Assembly (NCBI RefSeq): GCF_000220255.1
Contig: NZ_GL982514.1
Coordinates: forward strand, 490,436 to 554,435
Source: Prevotella pallens ATCC 700821
GTDB lineage: Bacteria; Bacteroidota; Bacteroidia; Bacteroidales; Bacteroidaceae
Direction of reading: 5' to 3'
DNA: 64,000 bases
This document shows positions 46,850 to 56,036 of the stretch, piece after piece. The position numbers were made by a program, and so were the translations under genes. The notes beneath the pieces were generated by a model. That model saw nothing but the letters and a program-made list of their open reading frames with translations. It did not search any database and was not told where the DNA came from. Numbering within the stretch: position 1 is the stretch's first letter; the number at the start of each line of letters is the position of its first letter.

Positions 46850-48229
46850 TTATCCAAACAACAAACGCAAGGCTTCTTCTACTTTGGCTACAGGGTGTAT
46901 TGCAATTTTAAAACGACCTTTCAATGCTTGTGCATTATTCTTTGGAACAATAATATTACTAAAGCCTAATTTTTCTGCTTCGGCTATGCGTTGTTCTATA
47001 CGACTAACTGGACGAACCTCGCCACTCAATCCAACCTCGCCCGCCATACACCAACCACTTTCAATAGGAGTATCGACGTTCGATGATAATACTGCAGCTA
47101 TAACGCTTAAATCCATAGCCATATCCGTTATACGCAAACCGCCTGCTATATTCAGAAACACATCTTTTTGCATTAGTTTAAATCCAACACGCTTTTCAAG
47201 TACAGCAAGTAGCATATTCAACCGACGCTGATCGAACCCAGTAGCCGAACGCTGTGGGGTTCCATAAGCTGCCGACGAAACAAGTGCTTGTGTTTCTACC
47301 AGAAACGGGCGCACACCTTCGATTGCACTTGATATGGCAACACCCGACAAGTCGCCGGGAGTATCGGTAAGCAACAATTCGGAAGGATTATTAACTGGTC
47401 GCAATCCATTTTGGCGCATCTCATATATTCCTAATTCAGAAGTAGAGCCAAAACGGTTTTTTATACTGCGCAAGATACGATACATATAGTGCTGGTCTCC
47501 CTCAAACTGCAACACAGTGTCTACAATATGCTCCAACACCTTCGGTCCTGCAATAGAACCTTCCTTGTTGATATGTCCGATAAGAATAACAGGAATATTG
47601 CTCGATTTTGCTAATTGTAACAAAGCAGCTGCACTCTCTCGTATCTGTGAAATACTACCAGCACTACTTGCCACTGTTTCAGTAGCCACTGTCTGTATAG
47701 AATCTATCACCAAAAGTTCGGGCTTAACATCTTTTATGCTGTTAAATATCTTTTCGATAGATGTCTCTGATAAGATAACTATGTTATTGGGAATAGTCTC
47801 TGAAATACGCAAAGCTCGCATCTTAATTTGTTGTGGACTCTCCTCTCCACTTACATAGAGCACCCTGCGGTCGGTAGATAATAGTGTCTGAAGTGTTAAA
47901 GTACTCTTCCCTATTCCTGGCTCACCACCTATCAACACCATACTTCCCACAACAAGTCCACCACCAAGCACACGATTCAGCTCGTTGTCCTTCATATCAA
48001 TACGAATCTCGTCTGTCGAGGAAACATCTCTAAGCGGTTGTGGCACATTTTGTTTTGCCACACCAAACGTGTTAGAAACAAATGCTTTAGCACTACTAAC
48101 ACCCAAATCTGGAGCTATTCTAATTTGCTTAAATGTGTTCCATTCTCCACAATTAGGACATTTGCCTATCCACTTCGCGCTCTCTTGTCCACAGTTATCG
48201 CAGACGTATGCTATTCTGTCTTTTACCAT
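46850..48229 (-). CDS. radA: DNA repair protein RadA (Sms)
   Basis: 459 residues. N-terminal C4 zinc finger (YVCDNCGQESAKW ... CPNCGEW), RecA-like ATPase with Walker A GEPGIGKSTLTLQ, the RadA-specific KNRFGSTSELGIYEM motif, and a C-terminal Lon-protease-like domain (from about 300). It helps process recombination intermediates by branch migration. A minus-strand promoter (CAAA 48267-48270, 19-base spacer, CAAAAGTA 48240-48247) ends 10 bases from the ATG. Confidence 0.95.
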   Translation of the reverse strand: MVKDRIAYVCDNCGQESAKWIGKCPNCGEWNTFKQIRIAPDLGVSSAKAFVSNTFGVAKQNVPQPLRDVSSTDEIRIDMKDNELNRVLGGGLVVGSMVLIGGEPGIGKSTLTLQTLLSTDRRVLYVSGEESPQQIKMRALRISETIPNNIVILSETSIEKIFNSIKDVKPELLVIDSIQTVATETVASSAGSISQIRESAAALLQLAKSSNIPVILIGHINKEGSIAGPKVLEHIVDTVLQFEGDQHYMYRILRSIKNRFGSTSELGIYEMRQNGLRPVNNPSELLLTDTPGDLSGVAISSAIEGVRPFLVETQALVSSAAYGTPQRSATGFDQRRLNMLLAVLEKRVGFKLMQKDVFLNIAGGLRITDMAMDLSVIAAVLSSNVDTPIESGWCMAGEVGLSGEVRPVSRIEQRIAEAEKLGFSNIIVPKNNAQALKGRFKIAIHPVAKVEEALRLLFG

Positions 48230-48239
48230 AATTATAGCA

Positions 48240-48270
48240 CAAAAGTAGTATTTTCTTTCGTTATTACAAA
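48240..48270 (-). promoter_or_regulatory. Promoter of radA, overlapping the divergent gene's promoter
   Basis: Coding strand: TTTG (48267-48270), a 19-base spacer and TACTTTTG (48240-48247). The -7 element is 10 bases from the ATG, so the leader is only a few bases. A TACTTTTG for the opposite strand lies at 48280-48287, 13 bases from the next ATG. Confidence 0.7.
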
Positions 48271-48300
48271 ATTATTCATTACTTTTGCAACATTAAGATT

Positions 48301-49200
48301 ATGTGTAGAATAAAGTATTTACTGCTTCTCACAGCCTTTATAATAATGGGCTGTCAGGTTTCGGAACAAGACGACTCGCTTATAGAGAAGCGCAAGAACA
48401 AAGTAGAAGAGGTGGCATACCAACGAGCATTTAAGGTCGGAGTTATGCCAACTATGGACTGTTTGCCCATATTTTTGCTCAAAGACAGTGCACTTTATAA
48501 TCCAGACGACATAGATATTCGACTAAAAGAATATACTTCTCAACGAGACTGCGATACTGCGATGATAAATGGCAGAGTACAAGCCGCTGTTACCGATTTG
48601 GTACAAGCCGAATATTTGAAAGAAGAGAAAAGTGCCGTGCTCGATTATATGACAGAAACAAATGCAACATGGCAACTTATGGCAACACCTGCCTCAGGCA
48701 TTAAACAGGTTGAAGACTTAGGCGATAAGGTTATAGGACTGGCTTTCAACTCGGTTACACAATATCTCACAATTCAAGTTATCAGTAGCCATTCCATTAA
48801 GAATAGAACCTACGGCTCACAAATAAACGATATCTTTATTAGAATGCAGATGTTACGCAACAAGCAGCTAGATGCAGTTTGGACTAGTGAGCCACAAACC
48901 ACACAGGCTAAAATATTAGGTAACAAAGAAATATATAATTCTACAAAACAAGACTTCACTCCTGGTGCTATTGTTTTTGTTAATGCACCAAAAGTGGAGA
49001 AACGGCAAGCCTTTGAAGACGCATATAACAAAGCTGTAGATATGATAAATAAGCACCCCATACAATACTTCGCACCATTGATAAAAAAATATATGCGAGT
49101 AGACAATAAGGTTATCTCTGCCTTGCCTAATATGGTTTATAAACGGGTTACACCACCACGCCAAAGAGATATCATAAAGGCACAAAATGCAATAATGTAA
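48301..49200 (+). CDS. ABC-type substrate-binding lipoprotein (NitT/TauT/thiamine-like)
   Basis: 299 residues. Lipoprotein signal with lipobox IIMGC (Cys 18). The mature part has the periplasmic binding protein type 2 layout: FKVGVMPTMDCLPIFLLKD at the start, RDCDTAMINGRVQAAVTDL, then VEDLGDKVIGLAFNS and DAVWTSEPQT. These resemble NMT1/SsuA-like binding proteins for small organic ions. No permease or ATPase gene is adjacent, so it is an orphan here and the ligand is unknown. Its -7 element (48280-48287) gives a very short leader. Confidence 0.75.
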   Translation: MCRIKYLLLLTAFIIMGCQVSEQDDSLIEKRKNKVEEVAYQRAFKVGVMPTMDCLPIFLLKDSALYNPDDIDIRLKEYTSQRDCDTAMINGRVQAAVTDLVQAEYLKEEKSAVLDYMTETNATWQLMATPASGIKQVEDLGDKVIGLAFNSVTQYLTIQVISSHSIKNRTYGSQINDIFIRMQMLRNKQLDAVWTSEPQTTQAKILGNKEIYNSTKQDFTPGAIVFVNAPKVEKRQAFEDAYNKAVDMINKHPIQYFAPLIKKYMRVDNKVISALPNMVYKRVTPPRQRDIIKAQNAIM

Positions 49201-49405
49201 GTTGGCTGAGTATGTGGTGCCTCTGATATTTCTACTGCTAAGCTCTAATATAGCGCCATCTGTTATGATACAGCAAAATGGGTGTACAGGAAGGTTCAGC
49301 GGAGATATGTCATTACAAATTTAGAATAAAGACTGAATAGCAAACCTAAGAAGAAGAGTTTTAAAAAGAGAAACAACAAGCAGTGCAATATAAATACATA
49401 TTATA

Positions 49406-51592
49406 TTGCAACATAAAGAATATAGTATATTGAACACAGAGACAAACATAAACAGTGCTTTAGAACTGCTAAGCACTCAGCAATTAGACAAAGCCATTAA
49501 AGCATTACAGCCCATATATAATGGTAAACCATCGGTGGCGGAATACAACGAATATATGGCTATTGTAAGCGACTACAATTTAATGTGCGAGTATATGTTG
49601 CGCGGATTTAAAGACCCCGCCCGAGAAAAACTCTATGCATCGCTTATAGAACGTTTATACAGAGTGGCTGCAAACTTACTACTAAGCTGGAAGTGCAAAA
49701 ATAATCCCACTTTTATAGATGCCTTTCATACATCTGCTCACTTCAATCTTAGTCATAACCTTGTGCGGTCTGCCTTAGAGGGCTTTGTAACCGATGTTGC
49801 CATGCTCTCTCTAACACCCGAAAACGAACGCATTTCTAAAGAAGCAGAACTATATAAACGTCATCAAACCTTCGTAGAACGTCTTTTCTGCGCACTCCTC
49901 ACATCAAGTCAGTGGTTAGATAGCGATGCAACGTTCTACATTGGTCTTCTCACATCGCCCACCATCGATGCAGCAGACCAGATGCTCATTGTCAGTGCCA
50001 TCACCCTTTCAGCAATGTCAATCTACGATATAAAGAAACTCAAAACACTTGTAGATGTATATCGACAGGCATCTGATATAAAGGTGCAACAGCGTGCCTT
50101 AGTTGGTTGTGTGCTATCGCTAACCAACAACAATCTCTTCAGAAAAGAACAGGCTGCCCTCATCAACAGTTTCATAACAACAAACGACGCTAAGCACGAA
50201 CTATTAAACTTGCAAAAGCAGATGTTTAACTGTATGGATGCAGAGCGAGACAACGACAGAATACAACGAGACATTATGCCGAACATTGTTAGAAACTCCG
50301 ATTTACATTTCGATAGATTTGGCATAAGCGAAAAAGAGAACAGCTCGTTAGAAAACATTCTGCACCCCGATGCCGACGAAGAGAAAATGGAGAAGATGGA
50401 AGAGAGCATTCAGAAGATGATGAATATGCAGAAACAAGGGTCCGACATTTATTTCGGAGGATTCAGCAAAATGAAACGCTTCCCATTCTTCGACCATATT
50501 GCCAATTGGTTTATGCCTTTCAGTGCACATCACCCAGGACTGGAGGAGGTAGCACAGAAGCTTGGCGATGGGTCGCTACTCGACCGATTGGCTGGACAAG
50601 ACCCATTCTGCGAGTCCGACAAGTATTCGCTTGCTCTCACCATTGCACAAATTGTGAACCAGCTACCACCCAACATATTAGAACTCATTAAGTCTGGCGA
50701 AGGCATCGGATTGCCTAATATGGAACCAATAGACCACTCGCCGGCTTTCATCTGTCGTATGTACATACAAGATTTGTATCGCTTTTTCGAAGTAAAAATG
50801 GCTTTCAATAAAGACATTCCCAACCCGTTTAAAGCCGATGGCGATTACAAAGCCTTCTTTATGTTGCACGATTTGTTTATAAAAGACTTCTATATTGATG
50901 CTAAAGAATCGCTGGCAATGTTCCTGTACAAGCATAAACGAGAGGCTGATATAGAGAAACTTACCGAAACCTATCAAAACAATTCGGCAATGTACCGTAT
51001 GTTTAGAGGCATAGAAGCCATTAGAATGGGAAACGAGGGCGAAGCATTAGAACACTTTGCTGTAGCTGTTGGCTTAGAGCCAGACAATGTTTTGATACTC
51101 CGAACTGTTGGTGCTGTTGTTTTACGCCGTAAAGGTTATGGCATCGCCATTATTTGCTACAACAAGTTGTGCGAACTGGAACCCAACGTTAAGGCATACG
51201 CCATCAACCAATGTCTATGTTTAGCTGCCAATGGCGATACCAAAACAGCGGTGAACAAGGCATACGAACTTAGTTTGAAAAACGAAGACGACAACCAAGT
51301 AAAACGTCTTTTAGCGTGGGTTCTCATTTGCGATGGCAATGCCGAAAAGGCATTAAACATCTACAACGAACTAATAAACACCGACAAACAGCCCGACGAT
51401 GCGCTCAATATGGCGTACGCATATTGGATAAGTGGTAACCCAACCGAAGCTAAGAATAGTTTCACAGAATGGTTAATCAATCACCCGGGTGCCAATTTGG
51501 AACACGAATTTGAAAACGACAGCTACGTTTTCAAACCCAATGGCATTACAGAGGTAGACCGAGCACTTATGTTAAGCGCCATCAACAGATAG
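49406..51592 (+). CDS. Tetratricopeptide-repeat protein with non-ATG start
   Basis: 728 residues. The frame opens after a TAA at 49391. The only usable early starts are TTG at 49406 or TTG at 49430, because the first in-frame ATG is at about 49556 inside conserved-looking sequence. The protein is almost wholly helical. The C-terminal part (about 525-700) has TPR-like units (GNEGEALEHFAVAVGLEPDN, KGYGIAIICYNKLCELEPN, GNAEKALNIYNELI). The middle holds an acidic Met/Glu-rich segment. No signal peptide, so cytoplasmic scaffold. Function unknown. Confidence 0.72.
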   Translation: MQHKEYSILNTETNINSALELLSTQQLDKAIKALQPIYNGKPSVAEYNEYMAIVSDYNLMCEYMLRGFKDPAREKLYASLIERLYRVAANLLLSWKCKNNPTFIDAFHTSAHFNLSHNLVRSALEGFVTDVAMLSLTPENERISKEAELYKRHQTFVERLFCALLTSSQWLDSDATFYIGLLTSPTIDAADQMLIVSAITLSAMSIYDIKKLKTLVDVYRQASDIKVQQRALVGCVLSLTNNNLFRKEQAALINSFITTNDAKHELLNLQKQMFNCMDAERDNDRIQRDIMPNIVRNSDLHFDRFGISEKENSSLENILHPDADEEKMEKMEESIQKMMNMQKQGSDIYFGGFSKMKRFPFFDHIANWFMPFSAHHPGLEEVAQKLGDGSLLDRLAGQDPFCESDKYSLALTIAQIVNQLPPNILELIKSGEGIGLPNMEPIDHSPAFICRMYIQDLYRFFEVKMAFNKDIPNPFKADGDYKAFFMLHDLFIKDFYIDAKESLAMFLYKHKREADIEKLTETYQNNSAMYRMFRGIEAIRMGNEGEALEHFAVAVGLEPDNVLILRTVGAVVLRRKGYGIAIICYNKLCELEPNVKAYAINQCLCLAANGDTKTAVNKAYELSLKNEDDNQVKRLLAWVLICDGNAEKALNIYNELINTDKQPDDALNMAYAYWISGNPTEAKNSFTEWLINHPGANLEHEFENDSYVFKPNGITEVDRALMLSAINR

Positions 51593-51692
51593 GTTTTGCC
51601 AAACAAAAAGCATCAACTCCGTTTACCCTTTGCATATACATTACACCTTATTATATATAGGGCGAAAAATGCACCTACACAAGTAGGCTAAA

Positions 51693-51774
51693 GTTTAGAC
51701 GTCTGAAACATTCGTCTTAGATATCTGAAACGATTGTCTTAGATATCTGAGATGTTCGTTTCAGATATCTAATT
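51693..51774 (+). repeat. Array F: four 22-bp units
   Basis: Cores start at 51697 (AGACGTCT), 51719, 51741 and 51763 (AGATATCT), exactly 22 bp apart. Linkers here carry features of both orientations (TCTT before, GAAACGATTG after). It lies 100 bases after the TPR gene. Confidence 0.85.
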
Positions 51775-51927
51775 TTTTTTATTCTATTTTATCCCATTCA
51801 ACCATTAGAGTTATCAGGTAGATTGGTTTTATAGCTGTATAAAAACCAACAGTCGCACAACTTTGCCCTTTAAAATATGAATTTCTACAACATTTGCGTT
51901 CTAATTTACATAATAAAACGTAAAAAT

Positions 51928-51958
51928 TTTGTCATACGCTCTTTTATACTTATCTTTG
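51928..51958 (+). promoter_or_regulatory. Promoter of the DUF5687-ABC-GLPGLI operon
   Basis: TTTG (51928-51931), a 19-base spacer and TATCTTTG (51951-51958). The leader to the ATG at 52087 is about 120 bases and contains an AGTATT-CTCTA-AATACT hairpin and the palindrome TTCAATTGAA. Confidence 0.72.
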
Positions 51959-52086
51959 TAGCCTATTTAATTGAGTATTCTCTAAATACTAAATAAATAG
52001 CAGCATATTCAATTGAATAAGCAGAGTGGCAAACGAGCACACTCCATAAAAAATTAGGAAATAACAATAAACTCGACAACGGATAC

Positions 52087-53463
52087 ATGTTGAAACAACT
52101 TATACAGCTACAAATAGTAAAGAAACGGCGCAACTTTAAATGGAAAAATCTTTTTCTTGGTGCCTATTTTTACGTGCTCATAGCTATACTCATAGTCTCT
52201 TCGTTTGCAGAGATGGGCGGAGATATGCTAAAAACGCTCTTACAATTTAAATGGGAACGCATTATCCCCACAGTAGCTACAATGATTATTTTGCCCGATG
52301 TGCTTTCCAAATTACTATTTAAAACAGACTCTGCCATTATGGACGCATACATAAAGTCGCGCCCTATTAGCAAACAAACGTGGATATATTTTATAAGCAT
52401 AACCAATCTGTTTAACTTCTGGACATTGGCATGGGCACTACCTTTAGGCATTGGTTGCTTCTTTCTAATGCCTTTCGGAACAGCGTTTGCGTCAGCAGTG
52501 CTGTTGCTCTCCGTGTCTTACACCAACAGTTTAGCCGTCGTAGCCCTTCGCACCTCACAAGGCTGGGAATGGAAATGGGCAACCATAGTGGGCTGGCTTA
52601 TGTGGTGGTCGCTAACATTTGTACATGGGCTAAACCTCTTTGGTATGTCGTGGGGCATACACATATCGTTGCTTTTCAGTCTTATTATATTAGGCATAGC
52701 AACTGGAATTTACTATCTGCAATGCCTAAATAGCTACGATGAGCGCAGAAAGAAAACAGAAAACGTGAAAAAATCGCACAGTTCGGCTTTCTTCATAGAA
52801 ATGCGACCCTTTGTTAGAGGTAAACGCCTCCGACTGGTTTTCATACTTCCCATTATACTCATAGCACAAGCCTTTTGGTATGCTTCAATGGGGAGCGATG
52901 CGCCTGATGCAGAAAGCACCAACATAATGCTACCAATGGCAATAATGGCATTACCTATTATGGCTCTCCAACTTACGTTTGCACTAGAAGGAAACTATTT
53001 CGATGGGCTTTGGACACGACCTATAAACATAGCTCAGCTGTTGTTCCGCAAATACTACACAGCTATACCGCTCTCGCTCGTAGGTTTTGTGTTGCTGTTG
53101 CCCACCTATTTTCTCTACAACACCAGTATATTCTTACTGCTCGGTTGCTTGCTATTTTCGGTTGGTTTTGCCAATCTAATAATACTTACTTACTGCTTCC
53201 GAACCAAAGCAATAGATATTTTTGCATCGGGTTTTATGAATACACAAGGCACCGATTTCAGTCCTGCAAGCTTTGCAATAGCTTTCACTGTTATGCTGGG
53301 ACCTATGGTATTAACAATGTTTGTTCCACTAAACATTTTAGGCTTTGTGCTCGGTGGCATTGGCATTATAGGTTTGGTGGCACACAAGCACGCTATTAAT
53401 TGGATAGCAAACCGATACCAAAGAAACCGATACCGACACTTTGAACGTTACAGAAACAAGTAG
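52087..53463 (+). CDS. DUF5687-family ABC transporter membrane protein
   Basis: 458 residues with about ten to twelve hydrophobic segments and an N-terminus (MLKQLIQLQIVKKRRNFKWK) of cytoplasmic basic character. It matches the layout of the DUF5687 family, which in Bacteroidota is encoded with an ABC ATPase and acts as its membrane partner. First gene of the operon; the ATPase gene starts 58 bases downstream. Substrate unknown. Confidence 0.75.
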   Translation: MLKQLIQLQIVKKRRNFKWKNLFLGAYFYVLIAILIVSSFAEMGGDMLKTLLQFKWERIIPTVATMIILPDVLSKLLFKTDSAIMDAYIKSRPISKQTWIYFISITNLFNFWTLAWALPLGIGCFFLMPFGTAFASAVLLLSVSYTNSLAVVALRTSQGWEWKWATIVGWLMWWSLTFVHGLNLFGMSWGIHISLLFSLIILGIATGIYYLQCLNSYDERRKKTENVKKSHSSAFFIEMRPFVRGKRLRLVFILPIILIAQAFWYASMGSDAPDAESTNIMLPMAIMALPIMALQLTFALEGNYFDGLWTRPINIAQLLFRKYYTAIPLSLVGFVLLLPTYFLYNTSIFLLLGCLLFSVGFANLIILTYCFRTKAIDIFASGFMNTQGTDFSPASFAIAFTVMLGPMVLTMFVPLNILGFVLGGIGIIGLVAHKHAINWIANRYQRNRYRHFERYRNK

Positions 53464-53521
53464 ACGTTAAACAACATACTTAATTAAAAAGACAAAAAAT
53501 ATACGATAACAATAGCCGAAT

Positions 53522-54226
53522 ATGGAAATAAAGATAGAAAAATTAAAGAAAATTTACGGACAGAACACCGTGATAGACATACCCGAACTAACACTACACA
53601 AAGGCGAACTTGTAGGACTGGTGGGCAACAATGGTGCAGGAAAAACCACGCTGATGCGTCTCATGCTCGACCTTATTCGTGCCAACGAGGGGCAAGTGCT
53701 ATCTAATGGTAGGGCGGTAAACGAGTGTTTCGAGTGGAAAAAATATACAGGGTCGTTCGTAGATAAAAGTTTTCTCATCGATTATTATACGCCAGAAGAG
53801 TTCTTCAATTTTGTTGCAAGTGCTTACGACATTGATAGCGCAACTCTCGCAGAACGTTTGCAAGGCTTCGAATCGCTAATGCGCGATGAAATTATGGGCA
53901 CAGGAAAGCTTATTCGCAATTTCTCTGAAGGTAACAAACAAAAAATAGGAATTATCGGAGCGATGATAGTAAACCCCGAAATACTTATTCTCGACGAACC
54001 TTTCAACTATCTCGACCCATCATCGCAAATAAACATAGCACGCATTATTCACGAGGTGAACCAACAACACGGTACTACCGTGCTGATTTCGAGCCACAAT
54101 CTGAACTTCGTTTCAGAAATTTGCAGTCGCATAATACTTATGGAAAAGGGTATTATATTAAAAGATTTAATTAACACTAACGAAGCTGCTGCTAAAGAAT
54201 TGCAAAACTATTTTGAGGAAATGTAG
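53522..54226 (+). CDS. ABC transporter ATP-binding protein
   Basis: 234 residues. Walker A GNNGAGKTTLMRL (about 37), a Q-loop at KYTGSFVDKSFL in place of the usual Q, signature-like RNFSEGNKQKIGIIGAM and Walker B LILDEPFNYLDPSSQ. The signature is FSEGNKQK rather than LSGGQ, as in the exporter-type ATPases paired with DUF5687 permeases. It powers the transporter with the preceding membrane protein. Confidence 0.88.
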   Translation: MEIKIEKLKKIYGQNTVIDIPELTLHKGELVGLVGNNGAGKTTLMRLMLDLIRANEGQVLSNGRAVNECFEWKKYTGSFVDKSFLIDYYTPEEFFNFVASAYDIDSATLAERLQGFESLMRDEIMGTGKLIRNFSEGNKQKIGIIGAMIVNPEILILDEPFNYLDPSSQINIARIIHEVNQQHGTTVLISSHNLNFVSEICSRIILMEKGIILKDLINTNEAAAKELQNYFEEM

Positions 54227-54259
54227 GCGCAACGGCAGGAACATAATACAATAAAAAAG

Positions 54260-55132
54260 ATGAAACTAAGACTATTTTTTACTACTTTCGCCTGTCTTTC
54301 TGCTACGCTTTTTGCCTGTGCAAAGCCAACGGATAAGGAGAAGATAGACAAGGTAAGGTACGAAATTACCTACCGTACGAAGAGTATCATCGACACCACA
54401 AAGGTCGATTCGCTCGGCAATTTCATCTACAACGAGGAGGATATGCGACTCGATGTGGGCGAACAAGTGAGCTTCTTTTATAGCTATTCCAATGCTCTCT
54501 ACGAACAACAACGCATCGAAATGATGAACAAAGGCAACTTTTCAGTGCCTAATATGCGAGGTGGAAGCATCTCTTGGAAGCTATTCAAGAACTTTCCAAC
54601 AGGCAAAACAACTTACATAGACAATGTTTTCCGTGATGGATTTCGTGTTGTAGAACCCATTGAGCAGCCCCAATGGGAGCTGATACCCGACAGTACAGCC
54701 CGCATTCTCGACTACAACTGCCAGATGGCACGCTGCAATTACAAAGGCAGACAATGGTTCGCGTGGTTCACAGCCGATATTCCCATCGACAACGGACCGT
54801 GGAAATTAGACGGATTACCAGGACTTGTGCTCCGTGCATACGACAATTCCCGCCACTATATCTTCGATTGCGTAGGCTTAAAGCAAACCGACGGCACACG
54901 CAACATAGTGTTCGATGACCGCTTTAACAGCTACGAGGAAACCTCTATGCGCAACTTGCAGCAGCTGAAAGCCAACACCACGCCTATGGATATTATGAAT
55001 AGAAGTGGCAAAGGTGTAACATTCCGCGTGGTAAGCGGCAGTGTTAATGGCAAGCTAACCGAAGCACAGCAAGAGGCGATGCGCAAGCAAATGCAGAAAA
55101 GACAACCACAAAACCCAATAGAAAGATTATGA
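54260..55132 (+). CDS. GLPGLI family protein 1
   Basis: 290 residues with a signal peptide (about 1-20, MKLRLFFTTFACLSATLFAC). The family motif appears as GPWKLDGLPGLVLRAYD at about residue 183. GLPGLI proteins are secreted or outer-membrane-associated proteins of Bacteroidota of unknown function, commonly found beside TonB-receptor-like genes. It overlaps the second GLPGLI gene by 4 bases (ATGA), so the two are translationally coupled and arose by duplication. The C-terminus is Gln/Lys-rich. Confidence 0.85.
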   Translation: MKLRLFFTTFACLSATLFACAKPTDKEKIDKVRYEITYRTKSIIDTTKVDSLGNFIYNEEDMRLDVGEQVSFFYSYSNALYEQQRIEMMNKGNFSVPNMRGGSISWKLFKNFPTGKTTYIDNVFRDGFRVVEPIEQPQWELIPDSTARILDYNCQMARCNYKGRQWFAWFTADIPIDNGPWKLDGLPGLVLRAYDNSRHYIFDCVGLKQTDGTRNIVFDDRFNSYEETSMRNLQQLKANTTPMDIMNRSGKGVTFRVVSGSVNGKLTEAQQEAMRKQMQKRQPQNPIERL

Positions 55133-55977
55133 AACGTATTATTTTAACATCGGTAGCACTCGCCCTTGCAGTGCTTACCGTAAGTGCAAAACCTAACAAA
55201 AAGGACGAAAACAAAGTTATCGACAAGCTCAAGTACACCATTACCTATCAGACAAAGAGTGTACGCGACACCACGAAACTCGACTCTGCAGGTCGTTATA
55301 ACTATGAAAACGACGATATGCAGCTGCTGATTGGCGATAAGGTAAGCTACTTTTACAGTGTTACCCACCATACTTATATGGAGAATTTGCGCAAGTCGAT
55401 AGATGGAAACAATATGCTAATACCAACTTCAAACACAGCACGGGGCAACCTTACAATGGAGTTTTATCGTAATTATCCTGTAGGAAAATCTACCTATATT
55501 GATAATGTGCTAAGCGAAGAATTTCGCATTGTGGAGCCTTTAGAGCAACCCCAATGGGACATTATAGCAGATAGCACAAAGCAAATACTTGACTATCATT
55601 GTCAGATGGCACGCTGTTCGTTCAAAGGACGTACGTGGACAGCTTGGTTCACAACCGATATTCCATTGGACAACGGACCTTGGAAGCTGTGCGGATTGCC
55701 CGGATTGATACTTCGTGCCTACGATGCTAAGCAACAATACATTTTCAATTGTGTGGGTATGAAGCAAGCAAAAGAAGGCGAAAACATTACTTACAGTTCC
55801 GATTTTGATAAGTATGCTGCCTCAACAATGAAAGAATTTGTAGACTATCAGCGCAAGGCTGTACCCGAAGATATACTGGCAACGCAGGGAATAAAAATAG
55901 AAGTGCCTGAAGAAATGAAGGCTGAGATGATGAAGGCATTGGCAAAACCGCAGCCCAGCAATCCACTTGAGCTATAA
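55129..55977 (+). CDS. GLPGLI family protein 2
   Basis: 282 residues with a signal peptide (MKRIILTSVALALAVLTVSA). It shares with its neighbour YTITYQTKSVRDTTKLDSAG, the YPVGKSTYIDNVL region, DYHCQMARCSFKGRTW and the motif GLPGLILRAYDAKQQYIF (about 188). Paralogue of the upstream gene from local duplication. The stretch 'CQMARC' with two conserved cysteines in both copies could bind metal or form a disulfide. Ends 59 bases before the receptor gene. Confidence 0.87.
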   Translation: MKRIILTSVALALAVLTVSAKPNKKDENKVIDKLKYTITYQTKSVRDTTKLDSAGRYNYENDDMQLLIGDKVSYFYSVTHHTYMENLRKSIDGNNMLIPTSNTARGNLTMEFYRNYPVGKSTYIDNVLSEEFRIVEPLEQPQWDIIADSTKQILDYHCQMARCSFKGRTWTAWFTTDIPLDNGPWKLCGLPGLILRAYDAKQQYIFNCVGMKQAKEGENITYSSDFDKYAASTMKEFVDYQRKAVPEDILATQGIKIEVPEEMKAEMMKALAKPQPSNPLEL

Positions 55978-56036
55978 CAAATAATGCGTACAAGCATAAC
56001 GCCTTCATTTAATAAACCACCTAAAATACTATTGCT

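Noticed and set aside
46621-46911. 96-codon plus-strand frame overlapping radA's 3' end
   Set aside because: Composition is AT-driven, there is no promoter, and it overlaps the conserved end of radA on the opposite strand.
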